DNA of 64,000 bases from NCBI GenBank assembly GCA_902806595.1, contig CADCXC010000038.1:2976001-3040000 (forward strand), read 5' to 3'. This document shows, in pieces, positions 22,669-34,072 of this stretch (position 1 is its first letter; every line of letters starts with the position of its first letter). The notes below the pieces were generated by a model. That model was not told the DNA's origin, made no database searches, and was given only the letters and a program-made list of their open reading frames with translations. A program made the position numbers and the translations under genes. The DNA comes from Pyrenopolyporus hunteri. Taxonomy: Eukaryota; Ascomycota; Sordariomycetes; Xylariales; Hypoxylaceae.

Positions 22669-23780
22669 ATGTCGTTCACTTCGAGGGATACAAAACTTTA
22701 TCGGGAGGATGAGAAGGCCGGGCATAAGAATCTCGACGTAAAAGAGCGGGAGAAATTGGTTCAGGTACATCCATCTCATTAGACTTCGAGTTCGCGTCCC
22801 TAGCTAATACGTCCGATCATTATAGAACTACCTACCGCTTGCGCCCAATCGATCGCCGAGTCGTACCCGCAAGAAGAGCCGCGAGACGTCGCACCTTGGC
22901 ATTAGGAAGTTTCTTAGATCCCAACTCTATTTGTTCCTGTACATCTTTGTACACGCAATCTTCTCCATCTATATCCGTATTCGAGTAGCCTACCATGCCG
23001 TATCCCTCCGAGTCCTCTCCATACTCAGGTACCACCACAATACGCCGGACTACGTCCGAAGAGACGTCAGCATCTTCAAGAGGCTACCCAAACACCTCAG
23101 TGTGATATTAACCTTGGAGGATGGCGGCAGGGCAGGGGATGCGCTGGAGAAGCTTGTCAACGAAGCCGCCGAGGTGGCCGCGTGGTGCGCCTCGGCGGGC
23201 ATTCCTCGATTATCCGTGTATGAGAGAACAGGTGGGTGGCACATAACCCTGTTGACATTTTGACTCTGCAGAACTGACAGATATATGCATAGGCATCCTC
23301 AAGCGCTACATGCCCCAGACCCATCGTGCCTTATCGCAGAAACTCAAGGGTTGGTTTGGGAAGCACCAAGCTCCGCCGCTCTCGCTGTCCACCCGCGGGG
23401 CCACAACCATTCATTCTACGAATCGAGACTATTTTCCACACGACCAGACTCCGTTAGAAGTCATGCTCATTTCGGAAGACGACGGTCGAGAGGCGATGGT
23501 AGACCTTACAAAGGTTCTAGTTCAAATGGTCCAGAAGGAGAAAATATCAGCCGACGACATCACTTTGGACGTGCTCGACCACGAGTTATCCGAAGCTGTC
23601 ATGCCGGAGCCAGACCTCCTCATCTCGTTTGAACCCTACGTCGATCTACAAGGCTATCCGCCATGGCCGATCCGGCTGACCGAGATATACTGCGCACCCG
23701 ATAACCAGGGCGTCGGATACCAGGTATTCCTTCGTGGCCTTCAGAAGTACACGGAAGCGACTTTCAAGCTTGGGAGGTAG
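22669..23780 (+). CDS. NUS1: Dehydrodolichyl diphosphate synthase subunit Nus1
   Basis: Exons 22669-22764, 22826-23231 and 23293-23780 give 329 residues. Exon 1 supplies MSFTSRDTKLYREDEK and KEREKLVQ, which continues as NYLPLAP in exon 2, a pattern seen in fungal Nus1 N-termini. A hydrophobic segment at about 66-83 (LYLFLYIFVHAIFSIYI) should anchor it in the ER. The rest is the cis-prenyltransferase-like domain (LKRYMPQTHRAL; PDLLISFEPYVDLQGYPPWPIRLTE; YQVFLRGLQKY). Nus1/NgBR is the non-catalytic partner of the Rer2/Srt1 (DHDDS) subunit; together they make the dolichol backbone for N-glycosylation and GPI anchors. Consistently, the catalytic aspartate motif of active cis-prenyltransferases is not seen. 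Donors are GTACAT and GTGGGT; both joins restore conserved sequence. Confidence 0.93.
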
Positions 23781-24832
23781 GTTGGACAGATTGGACCAGA
23801 CTACACGGCGGTGGGGAACTTAGCCACGGCTTACACGGCGGCATCTCTTGTTGGCTCCATCCTAATCAGTAATACACTACGCTTCAATAATGGTAATTCT
23901 CCATTGCGTACCTTACTAGAGCCCGTTCAAACCCGGCGCCGATACAATACCCTACCATTGTCCAGAGATAGCCAACTTTCAAAATCCCCGCTCAGCAAGC
24001 CTACGAAGGGAAGTAGGGGCTTAGCACGAAGCCTCTGAGGTAATACGGGCCAAGAAAAGCAGTTTAGAAGCCTATGACTTTCGAGCTGTTCGCAACAGCA
24101 ACATTTACGGCATAGTCTTCATATGTACGATGGTGCATTAACGGAAGAAAGCATATTCAGGTCGTAGACGCATGCCGGGCACGGGCAAAACTGTATAATA
24201 AAGTAGGGGGATTTTCATTAGACCGATAGACGGTCAATAGAGACCATAGAACCTAATAACCTAATTCATGTTGAGCGATACAGTTATTTGACTTTTACGA
24301 GTTCACTACGTGCATTATCAGATAAGACGAACCAAACGAGAACGAAGTAAAGAATGTACTGTACATTCCCTCCTCAGCTATGTACATGTAGGTATGTAGG
24401 TACATGCTTCAGCTTGTGTAGCCTTCCGTCGGCTACTCGGATGTATACGTATGACGCATTCGTGTGGTGGCACGAAGACGACCTCCAGCCACGGCAGCCT
24501 TGCGTCCTTAGCGTGGGGGGTCCTATCCCTGTTGAAATCTCGCCGATCCTTGGTGGTGGTAGGCAAAGCTTACCTAAAAAGTACATGGTTTTCTTCCTCG
24601 CACAAACCACCGAAAAAAGACTGGAGTCGATCCGAAAACTTCGCGGGGCGTCGCCTTCGTAGATCTCTTTCTTAGCAAGATACATTCATTTTTTTAAAAG
24701 GAAAATTTTCATAAAATAATATAACATATAGATTTAAGCTAAAACTATTATTATGGCGGTATGCGGCTCTCCAAACGCTAGTTCGGCTCTCTTGCTTACC
24801 GTCCGAAGGATATAGACACCGAGGACGACGAC
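23781..24832. other. Intergenic region between NUS1 and TRM5
   Basis: About 1 kb without a supported gene. It includes the NUS1 3' region, a TACATGTAGG-type repeat near 24382-24400 and an AT-rich patch (24685-24755) just before the TRM5 leader. In the leader a short frame from 24752 stops before the TRM5 start and could act as an upstream ORF. Confidence 0.5.
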
Positions 24833-26438
24833 ATGAGCAGCATCCTCCGTCCGCCGGTCATCCGCTCGGCCTACGGCGTCCTGGACCGGTCGCTCTTTTC
24901 CAAGGCCGTGAACCTTGCCGCCGCCGCCGTGGCCGATAAGAAGACCATCTCCGCCTGGCGCCAGAAGTTGCAGAAGGAGAAGACCCTCCTGGACTTCGAG
25001 AGGATACCGGGCGTGGCACCCCACCCGGACCGGGCCCTCGCGGCGCAGGGCTCGAAATGTCTACTCTTGGATCCGAAGGTCAAGCCTGAAGGTAATGTGC
25101 TAATTAAAAGAAAAGCACACCATAATGAAGTGAATTTTGTTTTTAACGATGATTATGCGCAGTGCCTGAAACATGGACTCCTCTTATCCACGAAGGTGTA
25201 GCTAGTAAAGAGCTGGGGGTGGTCCCTTACAAGTTATCTCTAGATTATGACTACTGGTCTTATGGTAATAACATATATTAACCCCCACCATCAGTGAATC
25301 ATATGGTTAACACGTTATCATAGAGGATGTGATGAGATCGATACTTCCCCCGGACTTGCGACTCCAGCATGACGGTATCCCCGGAGGGTTCAACCAGGCC
25401 GGGCACGTCGCACACCTGAATCTAAGAGAGTCATTTTTACCCTACAAAAAACTGATCGCGGAGGTCATACTTGATAAGAACCAATCGATAAAGACGGTCA
25501 TCAACAAAATCGCCAACGTAGGAACCGAATCGGAGTTTCGGACTTTCGCGTATGAAGTCCTTGCCGGAGAAGACGATCTATACGTCGAGGCTCGGGAGAA
25601 CGACTGTGTTTTCCGATTCGACTACGCCAAGGTGTACTGGAACAGCAAACTAGAGGCCGAGCACAGGCGGCTGGTCAATATATTCCAACCTGGGGAAGTC
25701 GTGTGCGATGTGATGGCTGGGATTGGCCCGTTCGCAGTCCCCGCCGGTAAGAAGGGGGTCTTCGTTTGGGCAAACGACTATAACCCGGAGAGTTATCACT
25801 ACCTCGGCGAAAATATTAGGCGCAATAAGGTAAGAGACAAATGAAGAAGGTGCTTCGTAGAGCCTTCAGCCGGGTTAACGGACTACTTCCAGGTCGAGCA
25901 GTATGTACGACCGTTCAACCGCGATGGTCGGACGTTCATCAAAGAAGCCGCCGACTTGGTATACGCAGCGTCTACGAACGGTGAGTATGCTGTCTCAGGA
26001 TCGAGTCGGAGAGGGAAGCGTAGCCAGCATCCAAATTCAGAAACTGCCAAATCAACGCCGATTCCGGTACCCAAGCGCATACCCATACCACCGACCATTT
26101 CTCATTTCGTCATGAATCTCCCTGCATCCGCCATCACCTTCTTATCGCATTTCCGCGGTCTATACGCCGCGCGGGAGGAGCTCTTCGCTCCACACACAAA
26201 TACGAAGCTGCCCATCGTCCACGTCCACTGCTTCGCGGCCAAGGCAGACGACGATGCGCCGCTCGTCGACATCTGTGGGCGCGTCTCGGCAGAGATCGGC
26301 GTCGAGATGAAATTGGGCGAGGTCGAAAACGACAGAGAAATATCCGTTTTAGAAGTCAGGAATGTGGCACCCAACAAACTCATGTTTTGCGCATCCTTCA
26401 GGATACCCCCTGAGGTGGCATTTGCCGCCCGAATCTGA
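24833..26438 (+). CDS. TRM5: tRNA (guanine37-N1)-methyltransferase Trm5
   Basis: Exons 24833-25091, 25163-25264, 25324-25829 and 25893-26438 give 470 residues. Trm5 methylates N1 of G37 next to the anticodon using S-adenosylmethionine, preventing frameshifts. The N-terminal domain shows FERIPGVAPHPDRA; the linker has HDGIPGGFNQAGHVAHLNLR near 135-155; the SAM-binding loop is CDVMAGIGPFAVPAG starting about residue 248, followed by ANDYNPES. The late motif HFVMNLPASAITFL is the conserved catalytic-domain NLP. Introns have GTAATG, GTAATA and GTAAGA donors. Yeast Trm5 also acts in mitochondria; no strong presequence is seen here, and upstream ATGs run into stops. The stretch between ATNGEY and NLPAS is long and basic, read through without an intron although a GTGAGT lies inside it. 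Confidence 0.93.
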
Positions 26439-29400
26439 TCGGGTTCGGATTGGGCCTTCAGCGCTGAGCGAAATAATAGACCACCCTTATCGTCGGCTTA
26501 CCACGTTAGGCGCTAGGAAGCTGTTGAGCAATATGTATGCGGGTCTTGCGGGCTCGTTGCAACGACAGGCATGTGAAGATTCCCACAATAGCGTTGCAGT
26601 CCAGAGAGTGTGGCCCTCAAGCCTACCTACCTCCTACCCATTACCTACTGCCTACCTGGTATACATATGTGATTATTTTAGCGGGACTGGCCGCAGCGGT
26701 GGATCGCGGCATACATGAGGCGCTGAGCAGGGATTGCTATATACAATATATTGTGTTGCCTGTTGGCGGCCCGGTAGGGAGATGATCATGGCGCCGTGGA
26801 ACGTTTCTCATGCAGCGCGGATCACCAGGGCTCGCCGTATAACGTTATTATCCGCACCACCTACGAAATACATACTCAATTGACGTGACACGGCACACAT
26901 CGCTTCGGGGAACCGCTCCAACCAGCGAGACAGCCCGAGATTCAGGCCTATCTAATTAATATTCCTTTAGCCAAGCAGAAACGCAGTGTACTCCTGCCTC
27001 GAGCTTGTATAAATGAAAGGGGCGAGGGGCCAAGTGCGATAGCCGAACGTCGTTCATGCAGATAAGCCTGCATGGTTGCGACTCGGGGTTTGACTCTGTG
27101 ACTTGGATTGAAGGCGCTAATTGGGTAAATCGTCTAGAGTCTTTGCTAGAGCTGGTTGGTATTAGCTTACGCTCATGCTTAATATGAGGTATACTGACAA
27201 GGAAACCGGCACGACTTGCAGCACTGCAGCAACCTATCACCCAGCTTCCTGCGGCCCCATGATAACATCGTGGTGATCCGGATTTGAGAGCCGCTTTGAT
27301 GCATATAAGATTTTAGGTGATGGATTCTGCTAGACCGGGCTAACAGTGCGCGACTCGAAAACCTTGGTCACACGGCGCAGTAACGGTCTCTTCGTCCAGG
27401 TATGAAAATTTTGAAGCCGAATCCAATCTCAAGCCGGATCTTCTTGTGTACGAAGGGGCTTAAACATGACATCCAAAGATGCCCGTTCCCTGTACTACAT
27501 TTTACCGGTGAAGAGAGCTGTCTCACATCCGTAAGGAACGCTAGATTCTTCGAGGGAATTTTTCTAAGGCGAAAGACGCCGACTAGGTTGTCGCTCCGAT
27601 ATGCACGCAGGAGTGGAGAAGGCATACAAGATCAGATTGCGACTCTGCGCCTAGACTTGTGCAACATTTTTATTCGGCACGGACGCGAGCCTAAGACAGT
27701 ATGGGGTGCGCGGTTGCGATTTATGATGGGCTTGCCGTTGTTCGTCTATAAGACTAAGTGCTTCAATAGGAGTGCGCGGACAAGTTACCGAATAGCTCCA
27801 GGCTTCGGGAACGGCTCTTTTTGTAACCGAAAGCGAGGTTATAGATGCGAGTGACGATATAGTGACGGTTCCTAGACGTTACGAGGGGGGCCGGCAGTAT
27901 TATCGACTCACTTTGTCGGAGGGGTGTAAAGAGGCTAGATAATAAATATTCCTGTACAGCGAACTAAAAACCCGTCTCAGCCGAAAATGCTCCCACTATC
28001 CATTAGGAAGCAGGAAGCAAGAAGCAGGGAGGAAATGTGACAAGGTGACGCCGCCCACACCGGTCAGTAATGTCTGCAAACCAATTGGACGACGAACCGA
28101 CGCGTCGGCATGTAGCAGAGGGCGCGGGGTCCGTAGGCTTGACTTCGAACACCGATTATATCATTTCTTTATCACGATCGCGACTCTTGTTGGCTCGGGA
28201 CGGCTCGGATTCGCGCGCCCGTAAGACCCAGAATTCTGTTCTTATGGAGATCTTGGGCCCCATTGTTGCCAACAGCAACTGACACGTCCAGGATCATAGC
28301 TGTTGTTTGAGGTATCCCCTATCTTATTAGCATAAGACGCCATAAGATGGCCAGAAGGTTCTTGCATAGAAGCAAACTCAATCTAGCGGGTAATGATAAT
28401 AATTCGCGATTCGCATGTATGGAACCTCTACGATCATGCTCCGTTATATTGCGGGCGGATCCGGTGAGAAGGAGCTAAGACATAGTTTCTTGTTAGGTAA
28501 AATCCTACGAGGCGGTATTGAACCTTGCAGTAATGAAGCGAGGCCCTAACACGACTGATATGCCACCGGCTTCTTCTTATTACGCAAAGACACAAGGTGG
28601 AATAAAATAAGGGGCTTTGCTGTGCCCGCCGGACGTAGAAGAGATCGAATTACAACCTATCTAATCGCGGTTTCTGAGCTCGAAGCGGTCTCCGGGCTTT
28701 GCTCTTGGACTTTACCCTATCTGCCTGTTAGCAGGCCTGACCTGGCTTGCGAGTAGAAAGGATCGTATATTTATTTAATTTGTCATCCTGATGTTTGCTG
28801 GGCAATTGCGAGATGAGGGCGTTAGCTCAACGTCATCAGTGTCAACTCGGTGTGCAAGGAATCGGAAATCGGTGTCGATTGGAGTTGCAGGCTATGACTC
28901 TGTGGCTCCGTGTCCCAAGTCTGGCAACCATGCCAAGGGACCCGCGGGGATGGATTGGCCGCTCTTTGACTTCGTACTAGGTGTGAGAGTTGTCACTATC
29001 GTCTTAGTCAATAGACAACTTTGGAGCAAGATATCATTTGCGGGGGCGTGGGCAAACCATAGCCAAGCTCCATCCACAGACCCCATCTTGCCGTACATAT
29101 ATACAACCTGGAACTGCGTGCTATCTGCTGCAGATCGTGCTACTTGACACATCTCTTACATGCATAGGTACATACATGTATGTACAGAGCTCGGGCGTGT
29201 ATGTGACGATACCATAGTAAGTAGTTGTTGTAAGCCATCAATGCCGTCAAGGGATCGAGAGATTGTGACAACATCTACTTAGGTTGAGTGCGAAGACTGG
29301 GACGGGGATGGAGAAGACGAATGTGTTGGTGCTACAACACCCATGCTGAATCTGTATTACGTCTGCCAGATGGCCAGTGGCGGTGACGTCGAAGCCAGAT

Positions 29401-30044
29401 ACTCTAACGTAAAAAGGCCGGGCTCGTAAGGGCTACTGCGTAATTTCTCACCATCCGGAGGTGAAGGATTGAAGGAAAAAAAGATGATACATGATTGGAA
29501 TCGTCTATAAGCCAAGGGCTTCGTCTTAACGTGGAGATACGTCACACAGACTGAGCGGGGGTGGAGATTGGCAGCGTAGCACAAAAGTTACATGTATCAA
29601 AGCGTTTAGTATGTACGTACCGGTACGTAGTAGTACGAGAACGGCTATGCTGTGATAATATGAAGCACTACATGAGATGATACCTATAACTAGCGAGTCT
29701 ACATACTTGAAGGCATGTAAAATACGTATATGTATATGGCAGGCGTGGGGATGCAGTGGAATTAGTGGTGGTGCGCGTTTAAGCCAACCATGTATGTTTT
29801 CCTCCATTGGCTATCATTTCTTAAATGTTTTGCATATAGAAAGGGGCCTTGAAGGGAGCAAAGATGTAACCTTGAGAAGGGGGTGAGATGTAGGTACTGA
29901 TATATTGTACATAAGATATATTCAAGGCGCGGAAAGAGGGGACGGTCTGATAAGTCAAAAGGGGGGGTAGTTGACCCCTGGAGTGGTTGACCCCTAGTAT
30001 AAAGGGACCAATTAAAAAGCAGCGTTTTTAAGGGGGCCACTTAT
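26439..30044. other. Gene-poor region before RIP island
   Basis: 3.6 kb without a supported gene. TACC repeats occur at 26620-26660, TACATGTA-type repeats at 29156-29185 and GTACGTACCGG near 29610-29630. Several frames of 70-150 codons exist (for example 27402-27854 plus) but their composition is haphazard and none resembles a family. Possibly decayed older sequence flanking the RIP island. Confidence 0.5.
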
Positions 30045-30990
30045 TTTTATTATATATTCGATGTAACTTTTATTTTAGTTTTTTTTAATTAAATTTATAA
30101 GTTATATTCGTTTCGATTAATTTTATCGTATTTAAATTTTTTAATTAATTAATTATTTTTAAAAAATTTATTAACGTTATAAAAATTACGTAAAAATTTT
30201 TTTAAATCGAATTTAAAAAATTAATTAAACGGTTTTTTTTTTAAAAAAATAAAAAAATTAATTAATTTAATTACGTTACGATTAATTATCGTTAAAATTA
30301 AACGTAATAATTTAAAAAATTTAATTATTTAATCGACGAAAATTAAATATACGCGTTAAAATTATTTTTAATTCGAATTTTTTTTTTATCGAATTAAAAA
30401 TATAATACGTATTAAATTATAAATAAAAAAACGATTTAATTCGATTAAAATTAATAAAAATATAATAATAATAAATTTTAAAAATTTATATTTAAAATAA
30501 TAATTAAAAAACTTTTCGATTAATTAAAAATTAATAATTTATTTTTAATTTTTAAATATATCGCGTTAAATTTAAAAAAATTAAATTTATATAAATTTTA
30601 TTAAAAAAAGTTAATTATTTTAAAAATTAATTACTTTTTTTTTTAATTTATAAAAAATATTATATACGTATTTATTTAAATAAATAAATATTTAATATAA
30701 TAAATAAATATTATTTATTTATAAAAATTTATTTAAAGTTAAATTATAAATTATTATATAATTTTTCGATAAAAAAACGGTCGTTTACGTTTAAATCGAA
30801 GTTATATTTTATAAAATATTTAAATAAATTAACGTATTAAAAAATTATTTTATATATTAAAATTTTATAAAAATATTATAATATATTATTATAAAATTAA
30901 AAACATTAATAATTTATAACCGAAATTAAATAAAATAAAATTATTAAATATTAATTTTTTTTTTTTTAAAATCTTATTATATTTTTTTAA
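30045..30990. repeat. Second AT-rich RIP-degraded island
   Basis: About 950 bp with the same signature as the block at the left end: near-pure A/T, no open frame and surviving C and G almost only in CpG. Both borders are abrupt, passing into ordinary DNA within tens of bases; the right border carries AACCTAACCTACC. Its size suggests a solo LTR, a small transposon or a fragment. No internal domain can be read. Whether it is homologous to the first block cannot be judged by eye. Confidence 0.85.
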
Positions 30991-32103
30991 CCTAACCTAC
31001 CTTTATAACGGAGCTTAGGAATTTGATAGGTAGGTAGGTAGGTACCTACTTAACTACCTATAGAACCAAGAACGGAATATTTCGGATAAATATCAAAACG
31101 TGCCAATTTTCCAAGGAAAAAACGCGGCTCTGCAAGTCACATCTATACCAGGTTCGACGTTAAATAAAGGCCCTCCAATATACTACTTGTAGGTATAATC
31201 CACTTCAATACGTAGAGGACAGTGTTCGCGCTTGATCCGATGTCTGCGCCAACCCTTCCGTTCTTTTTCTACGGACGCCTTTCACATCACCCCCCTGCAA
31301 GGATAAGGGGATAGGCTTTTCTAGCCCGTCCGGGGAAGAACAGCCAACACATCCATCAAGGTACTAAAAAGCGCCGTCGATCCCCTCCAGTTTCCTTGCG
31401 AGTTGGAAATCTAGGCTTTAGATACTTAAAGCAGTGGTCCTCCAACATCCACCTACAAAATCAAGTAAAGAAAACGAGATGCGTACTATTCCCCGCAAAT
31501 ACCGGTTGGTCGGAATGCTCAAGTCCTGCCAGCAAATGGGATTTCGTATACGTACGTCCGTTCGCGTCGAGTTATCTGGTACACTAGGGACCATGGTTTC
31601 CGAAAGAAACTTTTTTTTTCCCTCTAGTTTGTTAAATCGCCCGAAAGGGGGCGTAGAAGGAGGTCTCAAAAGAAGTCGGCGTTATATTTTAGAGGGAGTT
31701 CCATTTCTACGGGTTATGGTCTAGCCTGCGTTCCACCTAAAAAAAAAAAAAAATCTTTCTTTCCCCTGGCGAAGTGTCAACTGAGACATCCAGATTCAAC
31801 CCAAGGATTACAGAATCCACACTTTCGCCGGTTCTAATTTGGTATTTATTTTTCGAACTCGGCCATATTCGAGCTGCGGCGACTGGCTTGGTGGACTCGG
31901 AGGCCATTGAAACCAGGACGAGCGGAAATGTCTGACCGCTCGTGAGAGGCAAAAAAGAACCCTACCCACTTTGCCATACATGCGCGCAACAGTGTAACTG
32001 CTAAGAAGGTATCAATCTGCGGCGCCGCTCGTACATACATAACGTAGTATGATACCTACTACCACTGCGACTGCTACATACCTACATATATACACACATA
32101 GGT

Positions 32104-32159
32104 ACATACATCCATACATCCATACATCCATACATCCATACATCCATACATCCATACAT
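32104..32159. repeat. TCCATACA 8-bp tandem repeat
   Basis: About six to seven perfect copies of an 8-base unit (CATACATC). A simple microsatellite. Confidence 0.85.
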
Positions 32160-33290
32160 GTACGTGTGGGCTTGCATGCGTCGTACTGTATCGTCTGCAG
32201 CTAATAGCTAGCATGTACATACATTATGTAGGTCTGTCTACATACCTATCCACCGAAGGTGTACGCGCAGTGCAGGGTGAATAGACCAGACCACCTTAAC
32301 TACATATACCTAATGTGCTCCATTTACTGGCGGATATGCATGCGATCTCGCCTATCACTGGGTACTTCTGTTAGTCGAGCTTGTTAATATAGATGGAGCT
32401 TCCAAGGTTTAATGGTCCCTGTGTCTATGGAGCTGCATACCTACCTATGATAGGTACCTACCTACCTATAGGTATATGTATCCTGTTCGAATTCCTAGCA
32501 TCTCCACTTCTTCTATTCTAGTTCCGGCGCATACGGTACATACAAGTGGACCTGAGTTGAAGTTATCAGCTCTTGTGGTTCATAACGCAATCCCTGTGCC
32601 AGAAGCTTCAGGGTAAACCCTGGCTTGGAACTGCGTCTACTTCGCAGTACGCACGTCCTCGCAACATGACATGCCCAGGCGAGCCAGGCCAAGTATGTAC
32701 ATGTAGGTTCCGGCAAAGCTCAAACGCACCTTTACCAGGGCTGGACGCAATAGAAAGTTCCAATTTCGCAAGATAACGATAGGATTACCTGCTTATTGTA
32801 TGTAGGTAGGTGCTTTGAGTTATCTAGGGCTGCCTTTAAGGTCACGTATAGGCAAGTAGTAGTATGCAATTCGTACATCTACGGAGGTATGCAAATGTGT
32901 AATGTATTTGTTCCGTACACATATGTGTGTGTGTCTCTGTGTAAGCGTGTGTAAGTGGTATTATACAGGTAGGTACCTACATGTAAGTAGGTAAAAGTAG
33001 GTAGGTACGGGCTAGGCGTGTAACTAAAACGCAGATAACAGGAGCCAACCACGGAACTAGAGGTAAATTTTGGAGTCGCACTTTACCTCCTAGGTACGCA
33101 GTAGTACATACCTACCTGCCTACATGGTAGGTACATATGTAGATGTCTCTCTTTCTCTGAACAGTAAAAGAGCCCATCCGACTTCTCCACGAACTCCAAA
33201 ACTTACCACCTTATCACTCCCTTAGTATATAGAAGGAAAAGAAAAACCTCCTCCCTCTCCGTTCACTCCCATACCGTCCCATATCCTCCC

Positions 33291-33343
33291 CAGTCTCCAG
33301 CTCCAGCTCCAGCTCCAGTCTCCAGTCTCCAGTCTTCAGTCTC
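33291..33343. repeat. CTCCAG / TCTCCAG tandem repeat
   Basis: Copies of CTCCAG pass into copies of TCTCCAG in the presumed leader of the Reg1-like gene. A simple pyrimidine-rich repeat. Confidence 0.8.
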
Positions 33344-34072
33344 CGTCCACCTCAGGGTCAAAGTCATCCATGTCATTCACGATCAGCCTCGCCCCGTGAC
33401 TGGCTGGCCCTGTCCAGTTATCAACCCCTCAATCCTCCTTTCCCATAGTACACACATACCTACGATCCTTGCAAGCTTCCGATCTCCCGGAATTCCCACC
33501 TTCTTCTATGTACTTGTACTAGTTTAGGGCAACTTACTGTACATGCTAAACATTTTGCCGCGGATTCTTTTCGATGCCAATACTCGATACTCTAAACCGC
33601 GAAACTCAATTATCTTAAACCTCTTATCTATCCAAAATTCCGTCCCACACGCCCACCCTCTTCAAAATTACGGATTCGATCCTCTTTGTATACCGGTCTT
33701 TCTTAAGTCAAGTCTCGCCGTCGACACCCGCGTAATCCCGGATAAAGCCACTTTCAAATCCTCTCATGCTGCAGACCCTGATTCCACATATCAATATCAC
33801 TACTCCGGTTGCGCACTCGGTCCAATCAGTCACGTCATTCGGAAATAACAGAGCGATACGGGGGCGATTAAGCGCGACCCAGAATCCGTGTGGTGTGGCG
33901 AGCGGACGTCGTCGAGGACATCCCCAGTTGTCTTGCCGTAGGCCATGATACCGTGCCCATGAAGGCGACCGTCGAATCCGTATTAGAGTTGTAAACGTCG
34001 GAGGATTTTGGCACTACTTTTGTGTTAAAGAGAAAGGAAAAAAAGAAAGGGAAAGGAAAACATCATTTCGAA

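Larger units (their letters stand above)
30991..34072. other. Microsatellite-rich upstream region
   Basis: 3.1 kb without a supported gene, dense in GGTA/TACC repeats (31025-31060, 32437-32476, 32966-33009, 33094-33136). An A run lies at 31739-31753. The last 800 bases, with CT- and CCAG-rich DNA, are probably promoter and long 5' leader of the Reg1-like gene; an AG-rich stretch (34025-34060) directly precedes its start codon. Confidence 0.5.

Noticed and set aside
27402..27854. 150-codon frame on the plus strand
   Set aside because: No domain resemblance and an unbiased amino-acid mix; consistent with chance in a gene-poor region.
32104..32159. Short direct repeats considered as a CRISPR-like array
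   Set aside because: A plain 8-bp microsatellite without spacers, in a eukaryotic genome.
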